A stretch of DNA of 64,000 nt from DASUNQ01 sp035536455 (GCA_035536455.1 DATLOC010000009.1:35704-99703); one strand, 5' to 3'; numbered from the stretch's first letter, positions 27,497 through 36,035 are shown. Numbers and translations: made by a program. Notes: a model not told the origin generated them from the sequence alone.

Positions 27497-27820
27497 TTAG
27501 CGGAGGACTTCCTGACAGCTGCGGAACTGCCCGAAGAACTCCTGCATCGAGCCGGAGAGGGCCTCGTTGTTGAGGCGGTAGATGACGTTCTGGCCGTGCC
27601 GCTGGTCGAGGACCAGGTCGGCCTCCTTGAGCACCGAGAGGTGCCGGGAGATGGTCGGCTGGGAGAGGTTGAAGTTGCCCACGATCTCGCCCACGGTGCG
27701 CTGCTGCGTCTCGAGGAGCCGCAGGATCTCCTGGCGCGTGCCGTCGGAGAGGGCCTTGAAGACCTTCGTCAGATGCCTCTCCTCGCGTCCGAAGCCGTGA
27801 CTGCGGTCGATGCTGGCCAT
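27497..27820 (-). CDS. ArsR/SmtB-family winged-helix repressor
   Basis: A 107-residue DNA-binding protein. The HTH core is KVFKALSDGTRQEILRLLETQQRTVGEIVGNFNLSQPTISRHLSVLKEADLV, followed by the wing LDQRHGQNVIYRLN. The metal-binding ELCVCDL of classic arsenic/zinc sensors is missing, so it more resembles SdpR-like or redox-responsive members; two Cys are absent from the usual site and one occurs near the C-terminus (RSCQEVL). I chose the ATG giving MASIDRSHGF, preceded by GGGGGGAAACAG, rather than an upstream codon. The target is unknown; sodA lies directly upstream on the same strand. Confidence 0.88.
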   Translation of the reverse strand: MASIDRSHGFGREERHLTKVFKALSDGTRQEILRLLETQQRTVGEIVGNFNLSQPTISRHLSVLKEADLVLDQRHGQNVIYRLNNEALSGSMQEFFGQFRSCQEVLR

Positions 27821-27915
27821 CTGGCTGTTTCCCCCCAGATTCGAGAGGCGCTGCGCCGTCTCGTGATGCTGCGGTCCATCGTACCCCGACCCGAGTTGAA
27901 AAGGAATTGGCAACA

Positions 27916-27929
27916 CGCGCACGTGCGCG
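27916..27929. promoter_or_regulatory. 14-bp perfect palindrome upstream of the ArsR-type gene
   Basis: CGCGCACGTGCGCG is a perfect palindrome about 95 bp upstream of the regulator start and downstream of sodA. Its symmetry and position suit an operator for autoregulation, but it differs from known ArsR operators, and palindromes of G/C bases arise by chance in such DNA. Confidence 0.35.
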
Positions 27930-28010
27930 ACTTTTGCCGCTCACACTCAGGGCAGAGATGTGCAAACTTCTCTATAACGAAGAGTTAGCCGTTTTCGGGC
28001 GGGAAACGAA

Positions 28011-28033
28011 ACGGCCGGCGCTGGGCCGGCCGT
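28011..28033 (-). terminator. Rho-independent terminator-like hairpin of sodA
   Basis: On the minus strand ACGGCCGG and CCGGCCGT form an 8-bp stem around CCCAGCG, followed by a T-rich tail (TTTCGTTTC). It lies about 35 bp past the sodA stop and matches an intrinsic terminator well. Confidence 0.7.
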
Positions 28034-28067
28034 CGGGGGGCGAAACGGGGGTTTGGGGGGACCGGCG

Positions 28068-28673
28068 TCAGCCGCGGGCGCGGCGGAGGCGGTCGGCGAC
28101 CTCGGACCAGCGCACCGTGTTCCACCAGGCGGCGAGGTAGTCCGGGCGGCGGTTCTGGTACTTGAGGTAGTAGGCGTGCTCCCAGACGTCGACGCCGAGG
28201 AGCGGGGTCTTCCCCTCCATCAGCGGGCTGTCCTGGTTGGGCTTGGCGACGACCTCTAGGTTGCCGTTCCCGAAGACCAGCCACCCCCAGCCGGAGCCGA
28301 ACTGGTTGGCGGCGGCGTTGGTCAGCTTCTCCTTGAACGGCTGGAACCCCCCGAAGTGCTCGGTGAGGATCTTGGCCAGGTCCCCGTCCGGCTCGCCGCC
28401 GCCGGGGCCCATCACCTGCCAGAAGAGCGAGTGGTTGGCGTGGCCGCCGCCGTGGTTCTTGACCGCGGTCTGGATCGCCTGCGGGACGGCGTCGAAGCCG
28501 CGGAGGAGGTCCTCGACGCTCTTGCCCTGGAGGTCCGGGTGGGCCTGCAGCGCCTCGTTGAGCTTGGTGACGTAGGTGGCGTGGTGCTTGTCGTGGTGGA
28601 TCTGCATCGTCTGCGCGTCGATGTGCGGCTCGAGCGCGTCGAAGGCGTAGGGCAGGGGGGGGAGCTCGTGCAT
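28068..28673 (-). CDS. sodA: Superoxide dismutase, Mn-type (Fe/Mn family)
   Basis: A 201-residue cytosolic superoxide dismutase. The metal ligands align with the E. coli enzyme: His26 in QIHHDKHHATYV, His81 in GGGHANHSLFW, Asp162 and His166 in VDVWEHAYYL. The second-shell residue in KPNQDSPL is Gln, from the position typical of Mn enzymes rather than Fe enzymes, so Mn is likely; cambialistic use cannot be excluded. It lies 10 bp downstream of rpmG in the same direction, and a hairpin with a T-rich tail ends the unit. Confidence 0.95.
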   Translation of the reverse strand: MHELPPLPYAFDALEPHIDAQTMQIHHDKHHATYVTKLNEALQAHPDLQGKSVEDLLRGFDAVPQAIQTAVKNHGGGHANHSLFWQVMGPGGGEPDGDLAKILTEHFGGFQPFKEKLTNAAANQFGSGWGWLVFGNGNLEVVAKPNQDSPLMEGKTPLLGVDVWEHAYYLKYQNRRPDYLAAWWNTVRWSEVADRLRRARG

Positions 28674-28683
28674 GGGGGGCCTC

Positions 28684-28839
28684 CTAGCGGAGCTTCTCTT
28701 CGACGAACTCGACGTGCTTGCGCACCTTGGGGTCGTACTTCTTCAGGCGCAGCTTCTCGGTCGACGCCTTCTTGTTCTTGCTCGTCGTGTAGTAGTAGCC
28801 GGTCCCGGCGCTCGAAACCAGCTTGATCTTGTCGCGCAT
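28684..28839 (-). CDS. rpmG: 50S ribosomal protein L33
   Basis: A 51-residue basic protein. MRDKIKLVSSAGTGYYYTTSKNK, then ASTEKLRLKKYDPKVRKHV, is the L33 signature. There is no zinc-binding Cys pair, so it is the Cys-free form that does not depend on zinc. I chose the ATG that gives the family's standard N-terminus, preceded by GGAGAGACG; a longer frame upstream would read through the neighbouring tRNA. It is flanked by tRNA-Asp upstream and sodA downstream. Confidence 0.95.
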   Translation of the reverse strand: MRDKIKLVSSAGTGYYYTTSKNKKASTEKLRLKKYDPKVRKHVEFVEEKLR

Positions 28840-28864
28840 CGTCGTCTCTCCAGCGGGTGGTAAA

Positions 28865-28941
<77 letters not shown>

Positions 28942-28974
28942 GCGTTCTGGGTTTGGCGGCGCCAGCCGCCGTGC

Positions 28975-29050
28975 TGGTGGGAGGTGAGGGAATCGAACCC
29001 GCGACCCCCTGCGTGTAAGGCAGGTGCTCTGACCGCTGAGCTAACCTCCC
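28975..29050 (-). tRNA. tRNA-Val (TAC)
   Basis: A 76-nt cloverleaf with encoded CCA. The acceptor is GGGAGGT/ACCTCCC, the D arm GCTC/GAGC and the anticodon arm CCTGC-CTTACAC-GCAGG (anticodon TAC). The T arm begins GCGGG-TTCGATT. It is first in the tRNA-Val, tRNA-Asp, rpmG, sodA unit. Confidence 0.96.
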
Positions 29051-29070
29051 TCGCCCCCAAAGGCAGGCAA

Positions 29071-29099
29071 AGAGTAAAGAAGGGACCTGGGTAAGTCAA
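29071..29099 (-). promoter_or_regulatory. Candidate sigma-70 promoter for the tRNA-Val unit
   Basis: Minus-strand TTGACT at 29094-29099 and TACTCT at 29071-29076 are separated by 17 bp, ending about 20 bp before tRNA-Val. The -35 box is good and the -10 box weak. Confidence 0.5.
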
Positions 29100-29175
29100 C
29101 GCCGGCCTGTAAGATCGGCCGGGGTCGGGGCCGCTTTCCAGCTTACTGCGCTGATCCCATCTCCCTCACCCCTGG

Positions 29176-29199
29176 CCCCTCTCCCACATGGGAGAGGGG
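29176..29199. repeat. Perfect 11-bp-stem hairpin, REP-like, after the sulfatase-like gene
   Basis: CCCCTCTCCCA and TGGGAGAGGGG flank a CA loop just past the 3' end of the sulfatase-like gene. Upstream bases CTCCCTCACCCC resemble those flanking the hairpin near 18.1 kb. Such CCCTC-rich hairpins recur in many bacterial genomes. It may also end transcription of the minus-strand gene. Confidence 0.6.
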
Positions 29200-29219
29200 A
29201 ACGAGGGCTCGCCCCCGGT

Positions 29220-30608
29220 CTACTGTGCGACGTACCCCAGGCTCTTGAGCTCCTCTTCGAGCTGCTCCGGCAGCTCCTGCCGCACCGCGCGGTTGCGCAC
29301 GCCGGCGAAGCGCTGGCGGATGAGCCGCGCCAGGCGCGTCACCCGCGCCGGCTCGCGCTCGGCGAGGTTCGCGGTCTCGCCGGGGTCGCGCGCCAGGTCG
29401 TAGAGCTCGGCGCGGGCGATGGGGAAGTGGTCGGGCGGCGCGCCGGGGATGCAGACCGGCGAGAACCCGCGCGGGTTGTAGACCAGCTTCCAGCCGTCGG
29501 CCAGCACGGTATGGAGCGGCTCGGCGCCGTACTGCGAGAAGGCCGGCCGCTCCTCCCGCTCCGCCGCCGGCCGCTCGAGGAGCGGCAGGAGCGACCGCCC
29601 CTGCGTCTCGCCGAACGGCGGCAGGCCGAGGAGGGCGAGGAGCGTCGGCGCGACGTCCACCAGCTCGACGGTGTCGCGCGCCACCCCGCCCGCCGGCAGG
29701 AGCCCCGGCGCGGCGATCCCGAGCGGCACGTGCAGCCCCGCCTGGTAGACCGAGCAGGCGTGGTAGAGGTAGCCGTGGTGGTCGTAGAGCTCCTCGCCGT
29801 GATCGGAGAGGAAGACGACGACCGTCCGCTCCAGCTTCCCAGCCTCGCGCAGGCCGTCGAGGAGGTTCCCGGCCAGCCGGTCGCTCCCCGCCACCGCCGC
29901 GTCGTAGAGCGCGTCGAGGTGGGCGACGTCGCGCGGGCCGAGCGGCAGCCGCTCGCGCATGATGCGGTCGAGCTGCCACTTCTTGGGGCCCACGGGGCCG
30001 CGGTAGCCGGGGTCGAGCCGCGCCGCGCCGTCACCGCCGTTGTAGTAGGGGGAGTGCGCGCCGAAGAGGTGAACCCAGAGCAGGAACGGCCGCTCGCCCC
30101 CCCGCCCCCGCGCCCACTCGACCGCCCGCCGCACCGTCTTGCCGTCCTCGCCGCCGCTGCAGGCGAAGGCGTCCCAGCCGCGGTGCCCGGCCCGGCACAT
30201 GTTGGAGAGGAAGGCGCCGGTCTCGTAGCCCGCGCCGTGCAGGCGCTTGGGGAGGGTGGGGAGCGCCTCGGGGAAGGCGTAGCCGTTCTCGAGCACGCCG
30301 TGCGCCACCGGATAGAGGCCGGTCAGGGTCGAGGCCAGGGTCGGCCAGGTGCTGGCGCGCGGTGCCATCGCCGCCGCGAAGCGCACGCCCGAGCCGAGGA
30401 GGGCGTCGAGCCGCGGGCTGTTCGGCCGCGCGGCGTAGCCGTAGGCGCCGAGGCGGTCGGCGCGCAAGGTGTCGACCGAGAGCAGCAGGACGTTCCACCC
30501 CCGCGCCGCGCCGGCGAGGGGGGGCACGGCGTCCTCTTCGGCGCCGCGGCCGCGGCAGGCGACGAGGGAGAGCAGGAAAAAGGCGAGGGCAAGACGCGGA
30601 CGGCGCAT
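29220..30608 (-). CDS. Sulfatase-like alkaline phosphatase superfamily lipoprotein (non-FGly type)
   Basis: A 462-residue protein with a lipoprotein signal (LALAFFLLSLVAC, lipobox Cys18). The catalytic domain has metal motif NVLLLSVDTLRADRLGAYG, then ASTWPTLASTLTGLYPVAHGV, and the second metal site VVVFLSDHGEELYDHHGYLYH. At the nucleophile position classic sulfatases have a Cys/Ser that becomes formylglycine in CxPxR. Here the aligned segment has Thr (T-W-P-T), so it is probably a phosphodiesterase, phosphotransferase or hydrolase of the same superfamily rather than a sulfatase. Substrate unknown; envelope location likely. Confidence 0.85.
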   Translation of the reverse strand: MRRPRLALAFFLLSLVACRGRGAEEDAVPPLAGAARGWNVLLLSVDTLRADRLGAYGYAARPNSPRLDALLGSGVRFAAAMAPRASTWPTLASTLTGLYPVAHGVLENGYAFPEALPTLPKRLHGAGYETGAFLSNMCRAGHRGWDAFACSGGEDGKTVRRAVEWARGRGGERPFLLWVHLFGAHSPYYNGGDGAARLDPGYRGPVGPKKWQLDRIMRERLPLGPRDVAHLDALYDAAVAGSDRLAGNLLDGLREAGKLERTVVVFLSDHGEELYDHHGYLYHACSVYQAGLHVPLGIAAPGLLPAGGVARDTVELVDVAPTLLALLGLPPFGETQGRSLLPLLERPAAEREERPAFSQYGAEPLHTVLADGWKLVYNPRGFSPVCIPGAPPDHFPIARAELYDLARDPGETANLAEREPARVTRLARLIRQRFAGVRNRAVRQELPEQLEEELKSLGYVAQ

Positions 30609-30712
30609 GCGGGAAGGGCGGATGGTACACTAGCGGTCTCTCCTGTCCGCGGGCGCCCGCCCGCGCGCTCCACCTCCAGGTTTTCCCGCCTCCGCTCCAG
30701 AAGGGAGCGGAG

Positions 30713-31324
30713 ATGGACACGACGCTTGGTGAACTGGGTTGGACGGCGCTCGTCGAGCGCCACGGCGCCGGGCTGCGGCGGCGCGTGCGGCAGACGCTGG
30801 CGGGGGCCGGCGCGCGGGTGCGGGCGGAGCAGGTCGAGGAGATGGTGCAGGAGGTCTACTGCCGGCTGCTCGCCGCGGGCGGGCGGCGGCTCGCGGCCTG
30901 CCGCGCGGCGGCGGGGGAGCGGACGCTGGCCGCCTATCTCGGGCGGGTCGCCGAGCGGGTGGTGCTCGACCAGCTCCGCACCGCCGGCGCCGGCAAGCGC
31001 GGCGGCGGCCGCATCGTCGAGCTCTGCCCCGACGAGCTGGCGGAGCGGGCGGCCGACCCGGCGGGCACGCCGGAGGACCGCCTCCTCGCCGCCGAGCGGC
31101 GGCGGCAGGCGCGGGCCCGCTGCCGCGCCGCCGCCCGGCCAGGCGCGCGGGCAGGGCGCGATGCCTTCATCCTCGAGCTCGCCGTCCTCGAAGGCTGGAC
31201 CTGCCGCGAGATCTCCCGCGCGGCGGGGGGCCGGCTGGCGCCCGGCAGCGTCGCCTCGATCCTCCACCGCATGAAGCGGCGGCTGGCGGCGCAGGAGGCC
31301 GAAGCCGCGATGTCGGGAGGGTAG
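30713..31324 (+). CDS. ECF-like RNA polymerase sigma factor (divergent)
   Basis: A 203-residue protein with sigma region 2-like sequence (VEEMVQEVYCRLLAAGGRRL; LAAYLGRVAERVVLDQLR) and a region 4-like HTH (FILELAVLEGWTCREISRAAGG, SVASILHRMKRRLAAQE). Both are recognisable but more divergent than in standard ECF factors, and an Arg/Ala-rich linker separates them. No anti-sigma gene follows; the next gene encodes an HDAC-like enzyme 11 bp on. The ATG follows GGGAGCGGAG. It may direct a small regulon or be an atypical sigma-like factor. Confidence 0.72.
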   Translation: MDTTLGELGWTALVERHGAGLRRRVRQTLAGAGARVRAEQVEEMVQEVYCRLLAAGGRRLAACRAAAGERTLAAYLGRVAERVVLDQLRTAGAGKRGGGRIVELCPDELAERAADPAGTPEDRLLAAERRRQARARCRAAARPGARAGRDAFILELAVLEGWTCREISRAAGGRLAPGSVASILHRMKRRLAAQEAEAAMSGG

Positions 31325-31335
31325 GATCGCGCGCC

Positions 31336-32301
31336 GTGCCGGTCTTCACCGACAGCCGGTGTCTCGAGCACACGGCGCCGCGCGGCTACCCGGAGCGGCC
31401 GGAGCGGCTGGCGTCCGTCGTCGCGCACCTGCGGCAGCGGGGGTATCCGATCGTCGAGCCGGCGGCCCCCGCCGGTGCTGCTACGGACGAGCCGGCGCCG
31501 GCCAGCCGCGAGGCGGTCGTCCGCCTCCACGCGCCGGAGTACGTCGAGCGCTTCCGGCGCGCGGTCGAGCGCGGCGACGGCCTCCTCGACTCGGCCGACA
31601 ACCCGCTCTCGGCCGGCACCTGGCGCGGCGCCTGGGGGGCGGTCGAGGCGACCCTGGCGGCGGCCGACTGGGTGGCCGCCGCCCCCGGCCGCCGCGCCTT
31701 CGCCGCCGTCCGCCCGCCCGGGCACCACGCCGAGCGCTCGACCGCCATGGGCTTCTGCTTCTTCAACAACGTGGCGGTGGCGGCCGAGCACCTGCGGGCG
31801 CGGCACGGCGTCGGGCGGGTGGCGGTCTTCGACTTCGACGTCCACCACGGCAACGGCACCCAGCACCTCTTCGAGGTCTGCGCCGACGTCTTCTACGCCA
31901 GCACCCACCAGTACCCCTTCTACCCCGGCACCGGCGCCGCCTCCGAGACCGGCACCGGTCCGGGCGCCGGCTTCACCCTCAACGTGCCGCTGCCGGCCGG
32001 CGCCGGCGACCAGGAGCTGGAGGAGGCGATCCGCGGCCGGGTCCTCCCCGCGCTGCGCCGCTTCGCCCCCGAGGTCCTGCTCCTTTCGGCCGGCTTCGAC
32101 GCCTGGCAGGGCGACCCGCTCGGGGGGCTCGCGGTCACCGAGCGCGGCTTCGCCGACTGGGGGAGCTGGCTGGGCGAGCTGGCCGAAGAGGTGGCCGAAG
32201 GACGGGTCCTGGCGGTGCTCGAAGGGGGGTACGACCTAGCGCACCTGCCGCTCCTCGTCGAGGCCCATCTGCGGGGGTTAGGGGGCTTAAAGCAAGCTTA
32301 A
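31336..32301 (+). CDS. Histone deacetylase-like / AcuC family amidohydrolase
   Basis: A 321-residue zinc-dependent deacetylase-fold protein. Active-site segments are AAVRPPGHHAERSTAMGFCFFNNVAVAA (His-His pair), FDFDVHHGNGTQHLF (zinc Asp/His), STHQYPFYPGTG and LLLSAGFDAWQGDPLGG (second zinc Asp). The start is GTG. Bacterial members remove acetyl groups from acetyl-CoA synthetase lysines or from acetylpolyamines and similar compounds; the substrate here is unknown. It lies 11 bp after the sigma factor gene and is probably co-transcribed. Confidence 0.92.
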   Translation: MPVFTDSRCLEHTAPRGYPERPERLASVVAHLRQRGYPIVEPAAPAGAATDEPAPASREAVVRLHAPEYVERFRRAVERGDGLLDSADNPLSAGTWRGAWGAVEATLAAADWVAAAPGRRAFAAVRPPGHHAERSTAMGFCFFNNVAVAAEHLRARHGVGRVAVFDFDVHHGNGTQHLFEVCADVFYASTHQYPFYPGTGAASETGTGPGAGFTLNVPLPAGAGDQELEEAIRGRVLPALRRFAPEVLLLSAGFDAWQGDPLGGLAVTERGFADWGSWLGELAEEVAEGRVLAVLEGGYDLAHLPLLVEAHLRGLGGLKQA

Positions 32302-32302
32302 A

Positions 32303-32332
32303 TTGACTTTCTGCTATTGGCGTCGCTAACAT
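32303..32332 (+). promoter_or_regulatory. Candidate sigma-70 promoter for the repeat protein gene
   Basis: TTGACT and TAACAT are separated by 18 bp in a locally A+T-rich patch, unusual in this window. It lies about 95 bp upstream of the secreted repeat-protein start. Confidence 0.45.
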
Positions 32333-32427
32333 CCCGCCCACTGTTTCGAGTAAAGCTTCACAAATTCAAGGCCTTCTATGCGCGGGGCGCAGCCGGGCCC
32401 GGGCGCGGTGCGAGGCGGAGGCAAGCG

Positions 32428-33636
32428 ATGCGGCGCAAGATCCTCCTGACGACGATCGGGGCTGTCCTGCTGGCGGCGCTGCCGGCCGCCGCCGCCCCGC
32501 CCTTCGGCTCCTTCGGCGGCATCGTGGGGGGCGGCAACGCCGGCGCCGGCGTCATCCCCCTCTTCGGCTGGGCGCTGGACGACAACGGCGTCGATTCGGT
32601 GGACGTCTTCGTCGACGGTGTGATCGCCGGCCGCGCCGCCTACGGCCGCGCCCGGCCGGGGGTGGCGGCGCGCTTCCCGACCTTCCCGGACGCCAAGGCC
32701 GCCGGCTTCTCCTACGGCCTCGACACGACCCACTACCTCAACGGCCTGCACACGGTGAGCGTGCGGGTCAAGAGCAAGACCGGCGAGTTCGCCTTCTTGA
32801 ACCCCCGCACCTTCCAGTTCCACAACGTAACCCACAACCTCGCCCCCTTCGGCAGGATCGAGTTCCCCAACGAGAACGCCGAGCTGCGCGGCCACTGCGA
32901 CCTGGCCAACCCGGCGCGCCGCTACTCGGTCGTCTCCGGCTACGCGCTCGACGCCGGCGTGCAGGCCGACGACCACGGGGTCGGCTACGTCGAGCTGCTG
33001 ATCGACGGCGCCGAGTTCGCCAACAGCAAGACCGACTGCTTCTTCTCGAACCTCACGGGCGGACTCTCGAACTGCTACGGCCTGCGGCGCGTGGACATCC
33101 AGCCCTTCTTCCCGAGCCTCAAGGACAGCCCGCAGAGCGGCTTCCGCTTCGTGCTCGACATCGGCCTCCTGATGGCTTTCGGCTTCACGCCCGGCCATCA
33201 CCTGCTGACGGTGCGGGCGAGCGACTTCAACGGCCAGGTGGCGAACATCGACAGCATCCCGGTCTCCTTCATCTGCGACGAGGACCTGGGCAACGAGGAC
33301 GCCTTCGGCCTGATCGGCGGGCCGCTCAACGGGCAGCAGTACAGCGGCATCATGACCGCTCACGGCTGGGCGCTCGACATCAACGGGGTGTCGCGGCTCG
33401 ACTTCTACGTCGACGGGGTGTTCGTCGGCTCGACGACGCTCACCCTGGTGCGGCCTGCGGTGTCGTCGCTCTACCCCGGCTACCCGGACAGCGCGGTGCC
33501 GGGCTGGGTGTTCGCCGTCGATACAACCAAGATCGCCAACGGCGAGCACCGCCTGCAAGTCATCGTGGTGGACGACGTCGGCGGCACGACGCTGCTCGGC
33601 GAGCGGCGATTCGTGGTGGTTAATCCGGGCAACTAG
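32428..33636 (+). CDS. Secreted protein with three Ig-like repeats
   Basis: A 402-residue protein with signal peptide (RRKILLTTIGAVLLAALPAAAAP). Three related units are visible. The first and third are strongly alike: GWALDDNGVDSVDVFVDG ... RPGVAARFPTFPDAKAAGFSYGLDTTHYLNGLHTVSV, and GWALDINGVSRLDFYVDG ... RPAVSSLYPGYPDSAVPGWVFAVDTTKIANGEHRLQV. The middle one (GYALDAGVQADDHGVGYVELLIDG) is degenerate and carries four or more Cys. The fold is probably Ig-like. It may be a surface or matrix protein; no enzyme motif is present. The ATG follows GGCGGAGGC. Function unknown. Confidence 0.75.
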   Translation: MRRKILLTTIGAVLLAALPAAAAPPFGSFGGIVGGGNAGAGVIPLFGWALDDNGVDSVDVFVDGVIAGRAAYGRARPGVAARFPTFPDAKAAGFSYGLDTTHYLNGLHTVSVRVKSKTGEFAFLNPRTFQFHNVTHNLAPFGRIEFPNENAELRGHCDLANPARRYSVVSGYALDAGVQADDHGVGYVELLIDGAEFANSKTDCFFSNLTGGLSNCYGLRRVDIQPFFPSLKDSPQSGFRFVLDIGLLMAFGFTPGHHLLTVRASDFNGQVANIDSIPVSFICDEDLGNEDAFGLIGGPLNGQQYSGIMTAHGWALDINGVSRLDFYVDGVFVGSTTLTLVRPAVSSLYPGYPDSAVPGWVFAVDTTKIANGEHRLQVIVVDDVGGTTLLGERRFVVVNPGN

Positions 33637-33681
33637 AACGCCCGGCACGTAGGCCAGGCGCTACGCGCTACCATCCCCCGC

Positions 33682-34662
33682 ATGGCGGGGGAGGCGCTCG
33701 AGCGGGTGGTGTTCTTCGGCACGCCCGACTTCGCGCTGCCGACCCTCGACGCGCTGGTCGCCGCCGGGCGCGCGCCGGTCGCCGTCGTGAGCCAGCCGGC
33801 GCGGCCGGCGGGGCGCGGGCGGCGCCTGGAAGAGCCGCCGGTTGCCCGCCGCGCCCGAGCGCTCGGGCTGCCGCTGCTCCAGCCCGAGAAGGTGCGCGCC
33901 GAACCCTTCCTGGCCGAGCTCGCCGCCCTGCGGCCGGAGGTCGTCGTCGTCGTCGCCTTCGGCCAGATCTTCCCGCGCGCCCTCCTCGACCTCCCCGCGC
34001 ACGGCTGCATCAACCTGCACGCCTCGCTCCTGCCGCGCTGGCGCGGCGCGGCGCCGATCCAGGCGGCGATCGCCGCCGGCGACCGCACGACCGGCGTCAC
34101 CACGATGCAGATGGAAGCCGGGCTCGACGCCGGCCCGATCCTCCTCCAGGAGGAAATGGCGATCGGCGGCGAGGAGACGGCGGGGGAGCTCGGCGCGCGC
34201 CTCGCGGAGCGCGGCGCCGACCTCGTCGTGCGCACGCTCGCGGCGCTCGAAGCCGGGACGCTCTCGCCGGTACCGCAGCGCGAGGCGGACGCCGCCTTCG
34301 CGCCGCGCCTGACGCGCGCCAGCGGCCGCGCCGACTGGACGCTCCCGGCGCCGGCGCTCTTCGACCGCCTGCGCGCCTACACCCCCTGGCCCGGGCTCTG
34401 GGCGACGCTGCGCGAGGAGCCGGTGAAGCTGGTCGCCGCGCGGCCGCTGGACGGGGTGCCGCCACGACTGGATGCCGCGTCGCCGCGGCGCGACGCCCCG
34501 CCCGGGACCATCCTCGGCCTCGCCGGCGGCGGCCTCGCCGTCGCTTGCGGCGGCGGCACGGCGCTCGGGATCGAGACGCTGCAGCGCCCCGGCCGCCGCG
34601 CGCTCGACGCCGCCGTTTTCGCCAACGGCGAGCGCCTTCGCCCCGGCGAGAGGCTCGCCTGA
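33682..34662 (+). CDS. fmt: Methionyl-tRNA formyltransferase
   Basis: Fmt formylates initiator Met-tRNA using 10-formyl-THF. The 326-residue protein has VVFFGTPDFALPTL, VSQPARPAGRGRR and the catalytic NLHASLLPRWRGAAPIQ with Asn/His, and MEAGLDAGPIL with the catalytic Asp. A C-terminal OB-like domain follows. The usual partner def (peptide deformylase) is not adjacent here; instead rsmB follows with a TGATG overlap, so fmt-rsmB are coupled. Confidence 0.95.
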   Translation: MAGEALERVVFFGTPDFALPTLDALVAAGRAPVAVVSQPARPAGRGRRLEEPPVARRARALGLPLLQPEKVRAEPFLAELAALRPEVVVVVAFGQIFPRALLDLPAHGCINLHASLLPRWRGAAPIQAAIAAGDRTTGVTTMQMEAGLDAGPILLQEEMAIGGEETAGELGARLAERGADLVVRTLAALEAGTLSPVPQREADAAFAPRLTRASGRADWTLPAPALFDRLRAYTPWPGLWATLREEPVKLVAARPLDGVPPRLDAASPRRDAPPGTILGLAGGGLAVACGGGTALGIETLQRPGRRALDAAVFANGERLRPGERLA

Positions 34663-36035
34663 TGCGGGCCCCGGCGCGCCCCCGGCGCACGACCCCGCGC
34701 CGCACGCCGCAGAACGACGTGCGGGTGGCCGCCGGCTGGGTGCTCGAGCGGACGCTCCTGTCGCACGCTCCCGCCGACGCCTTCCTCGACAGCGCCCTGG
34801 CGCGCTTCGACGAGCGCGACCAAGCCCTGCTGCGCGAGCTGGTGCTCGGGAGCCTCCGCTGGCTGCGGCGGCTCGACCACGTCATCTCCGCCGCCAGCAG
34901 CCGCCGCTTCGAGGACATCGAGCCGGCGCTGCACGCGCCGCTGCGCATCGCCACCTACCAGCTCCTGCTGCTCGACCGCGTGCCGGCGCACGCCGCGGTC
35001 TCCGAGGCGGTCGAGCAGGCGCACCAGGTCACCCACCGCGGCGGCGCCAGCTTCGTCAACGGCGTGCTGCGCCGCATCGCGCGGGCGCCGCACCTCGACG
35101 CCTGGCCGGTGCGCGAGAGCGACCGGGTGCGGCGGCTGGGGATCGAGCTCTCCCACCCCGACTTCCTCGTCGCCCGCTGGCTCGCTCGCTTCGGCACCGC
35201 GCGGACGCTCGACCTGCTCACCGCCAACAACCGCCAGAAGCCGCTCCAGCTCCTGGCCTTCCGCGACCGCGGCGGCCGCGAGCTGCTGGCCGAGGCGCTG
35301 ATCGACGAGGGGTTGGAGGTGGAGCCGGCGGCACTCTCGCCGCTCGGGCTCACCGTGCGGCGCGGCAACCCGCTCGCGACCGCCGCCTTCCGCCGCGGCG
35401 ACTTCTACGTCCAGGACGCAGCGAGCCAGGCGGCGGCGCTGCTGCCGCCGCCCAAGCCCGGCGAGCGGGTGCTCGACGCCGCCGCCGCGCCGGGCGGCAA
35501 GGCGTTCGCGCTCCTCGCCTGGGAGCCGCGCGCGCGGCTCCTGCTCGGCGACGTCGCTCCCGCGCGCGCCGCGATCGTGCGCGCCAACCTCCTCCGCCTC
35601 GGCCGGCCGCTGCCGCTGCACGTCGCCGACGCCGCGGCGCCGGCCCTCGCCGGCCCGTTCGACCGCGTCGTCCTGGACCTGCCGTGCAGCGGCACCGGCA
35701 CGCTGCGCCGCCACCCCGAGCTCAAGTGGCGGATCAGCGAAGGCGAGATCGGGCGACTCAGCGCGCAGGCGCTGCGCCTCCTCGACGGCGTCGCGCCGCT
35801 GGTCGCGCCGGGGGGCCTGCTCGTCGCCATCACCTGCTCGCTGGAGGCGGAGGAGAACGAGGACGTCGTCGGCCGCTTCCTCGCCGCGCGCTCCGACTTC
35901 GCGCCGGCGCCGCTCGCCGCCGAGCTGCCGCCGCCGCTCGACCGCGGCGTCGAGGCGCCGGGCCTCTGGCGGATCCTCACCGGCGGCGACCACGACGGCT
36001 TCACGGTCCACGCCCTGCGCCGCGGCATTTCTTGA
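34662..36035 (+). CDS. rsmB: 16S rRNA (cytosine-967-C5)-methyltransferase
   Basis: A 457-residue rRNA methyltransferase. The N-terminal NusB-like domain (about 15-160, DERDQALLRELVLGSLRWLRRLD and VSEAVEQAHQVTHRGGASFVNGVLR) is followed by a Rossmann methyltransferase with GERVLDAAAAPGGKAF (SAM loop; the usual CAAPGGK Cys is Ala), LDLPCSGTG (Cys342) and ITCSLEAEEN (catalytic Cys392). Both cysteines of the m5C mechanism are therefore kept. The ATG overlaps the fmt stop by one base. Confidence 0.93.
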   Translation: MRAPARPRRTTPRRTPQNDVRVAAGWVLERTLLSHAPADAFLDSALARFDERDQALLRELVLGSLRWLRRLDHVISAASSRRFEDIEPALHAPLRIATYQLLLLDRVPAHAAVSEAVEQAHQVTHRGGASFVNGVLRRIARAPHLDAWPVRESDRVRRLGIELSHPDFLVARWLARFGTARTLDLLTANNRQKPLQLLAFRDRGGRELLAEALIDEGLEVEPAALSPLGLTVRRGNPLATAAFRRGDFYVQDAASQAAALLPPPKPGERVLDAAAAPGGKAFALLAWEPRARLLLGDVAPARAAIVRANLLRLGRPLPLHVADAAAPALAGPFDRVVLDLPCSGTGTLRRHPELKWRISEGEIGRLSAQALRLLDGVAPLVAPGGLLVAITCSLEAEENEDVVGRFLAARSDFAPAPLAAELPPPLDRGVEAPGLWRILTGGDHDGFTVHALRRGIS

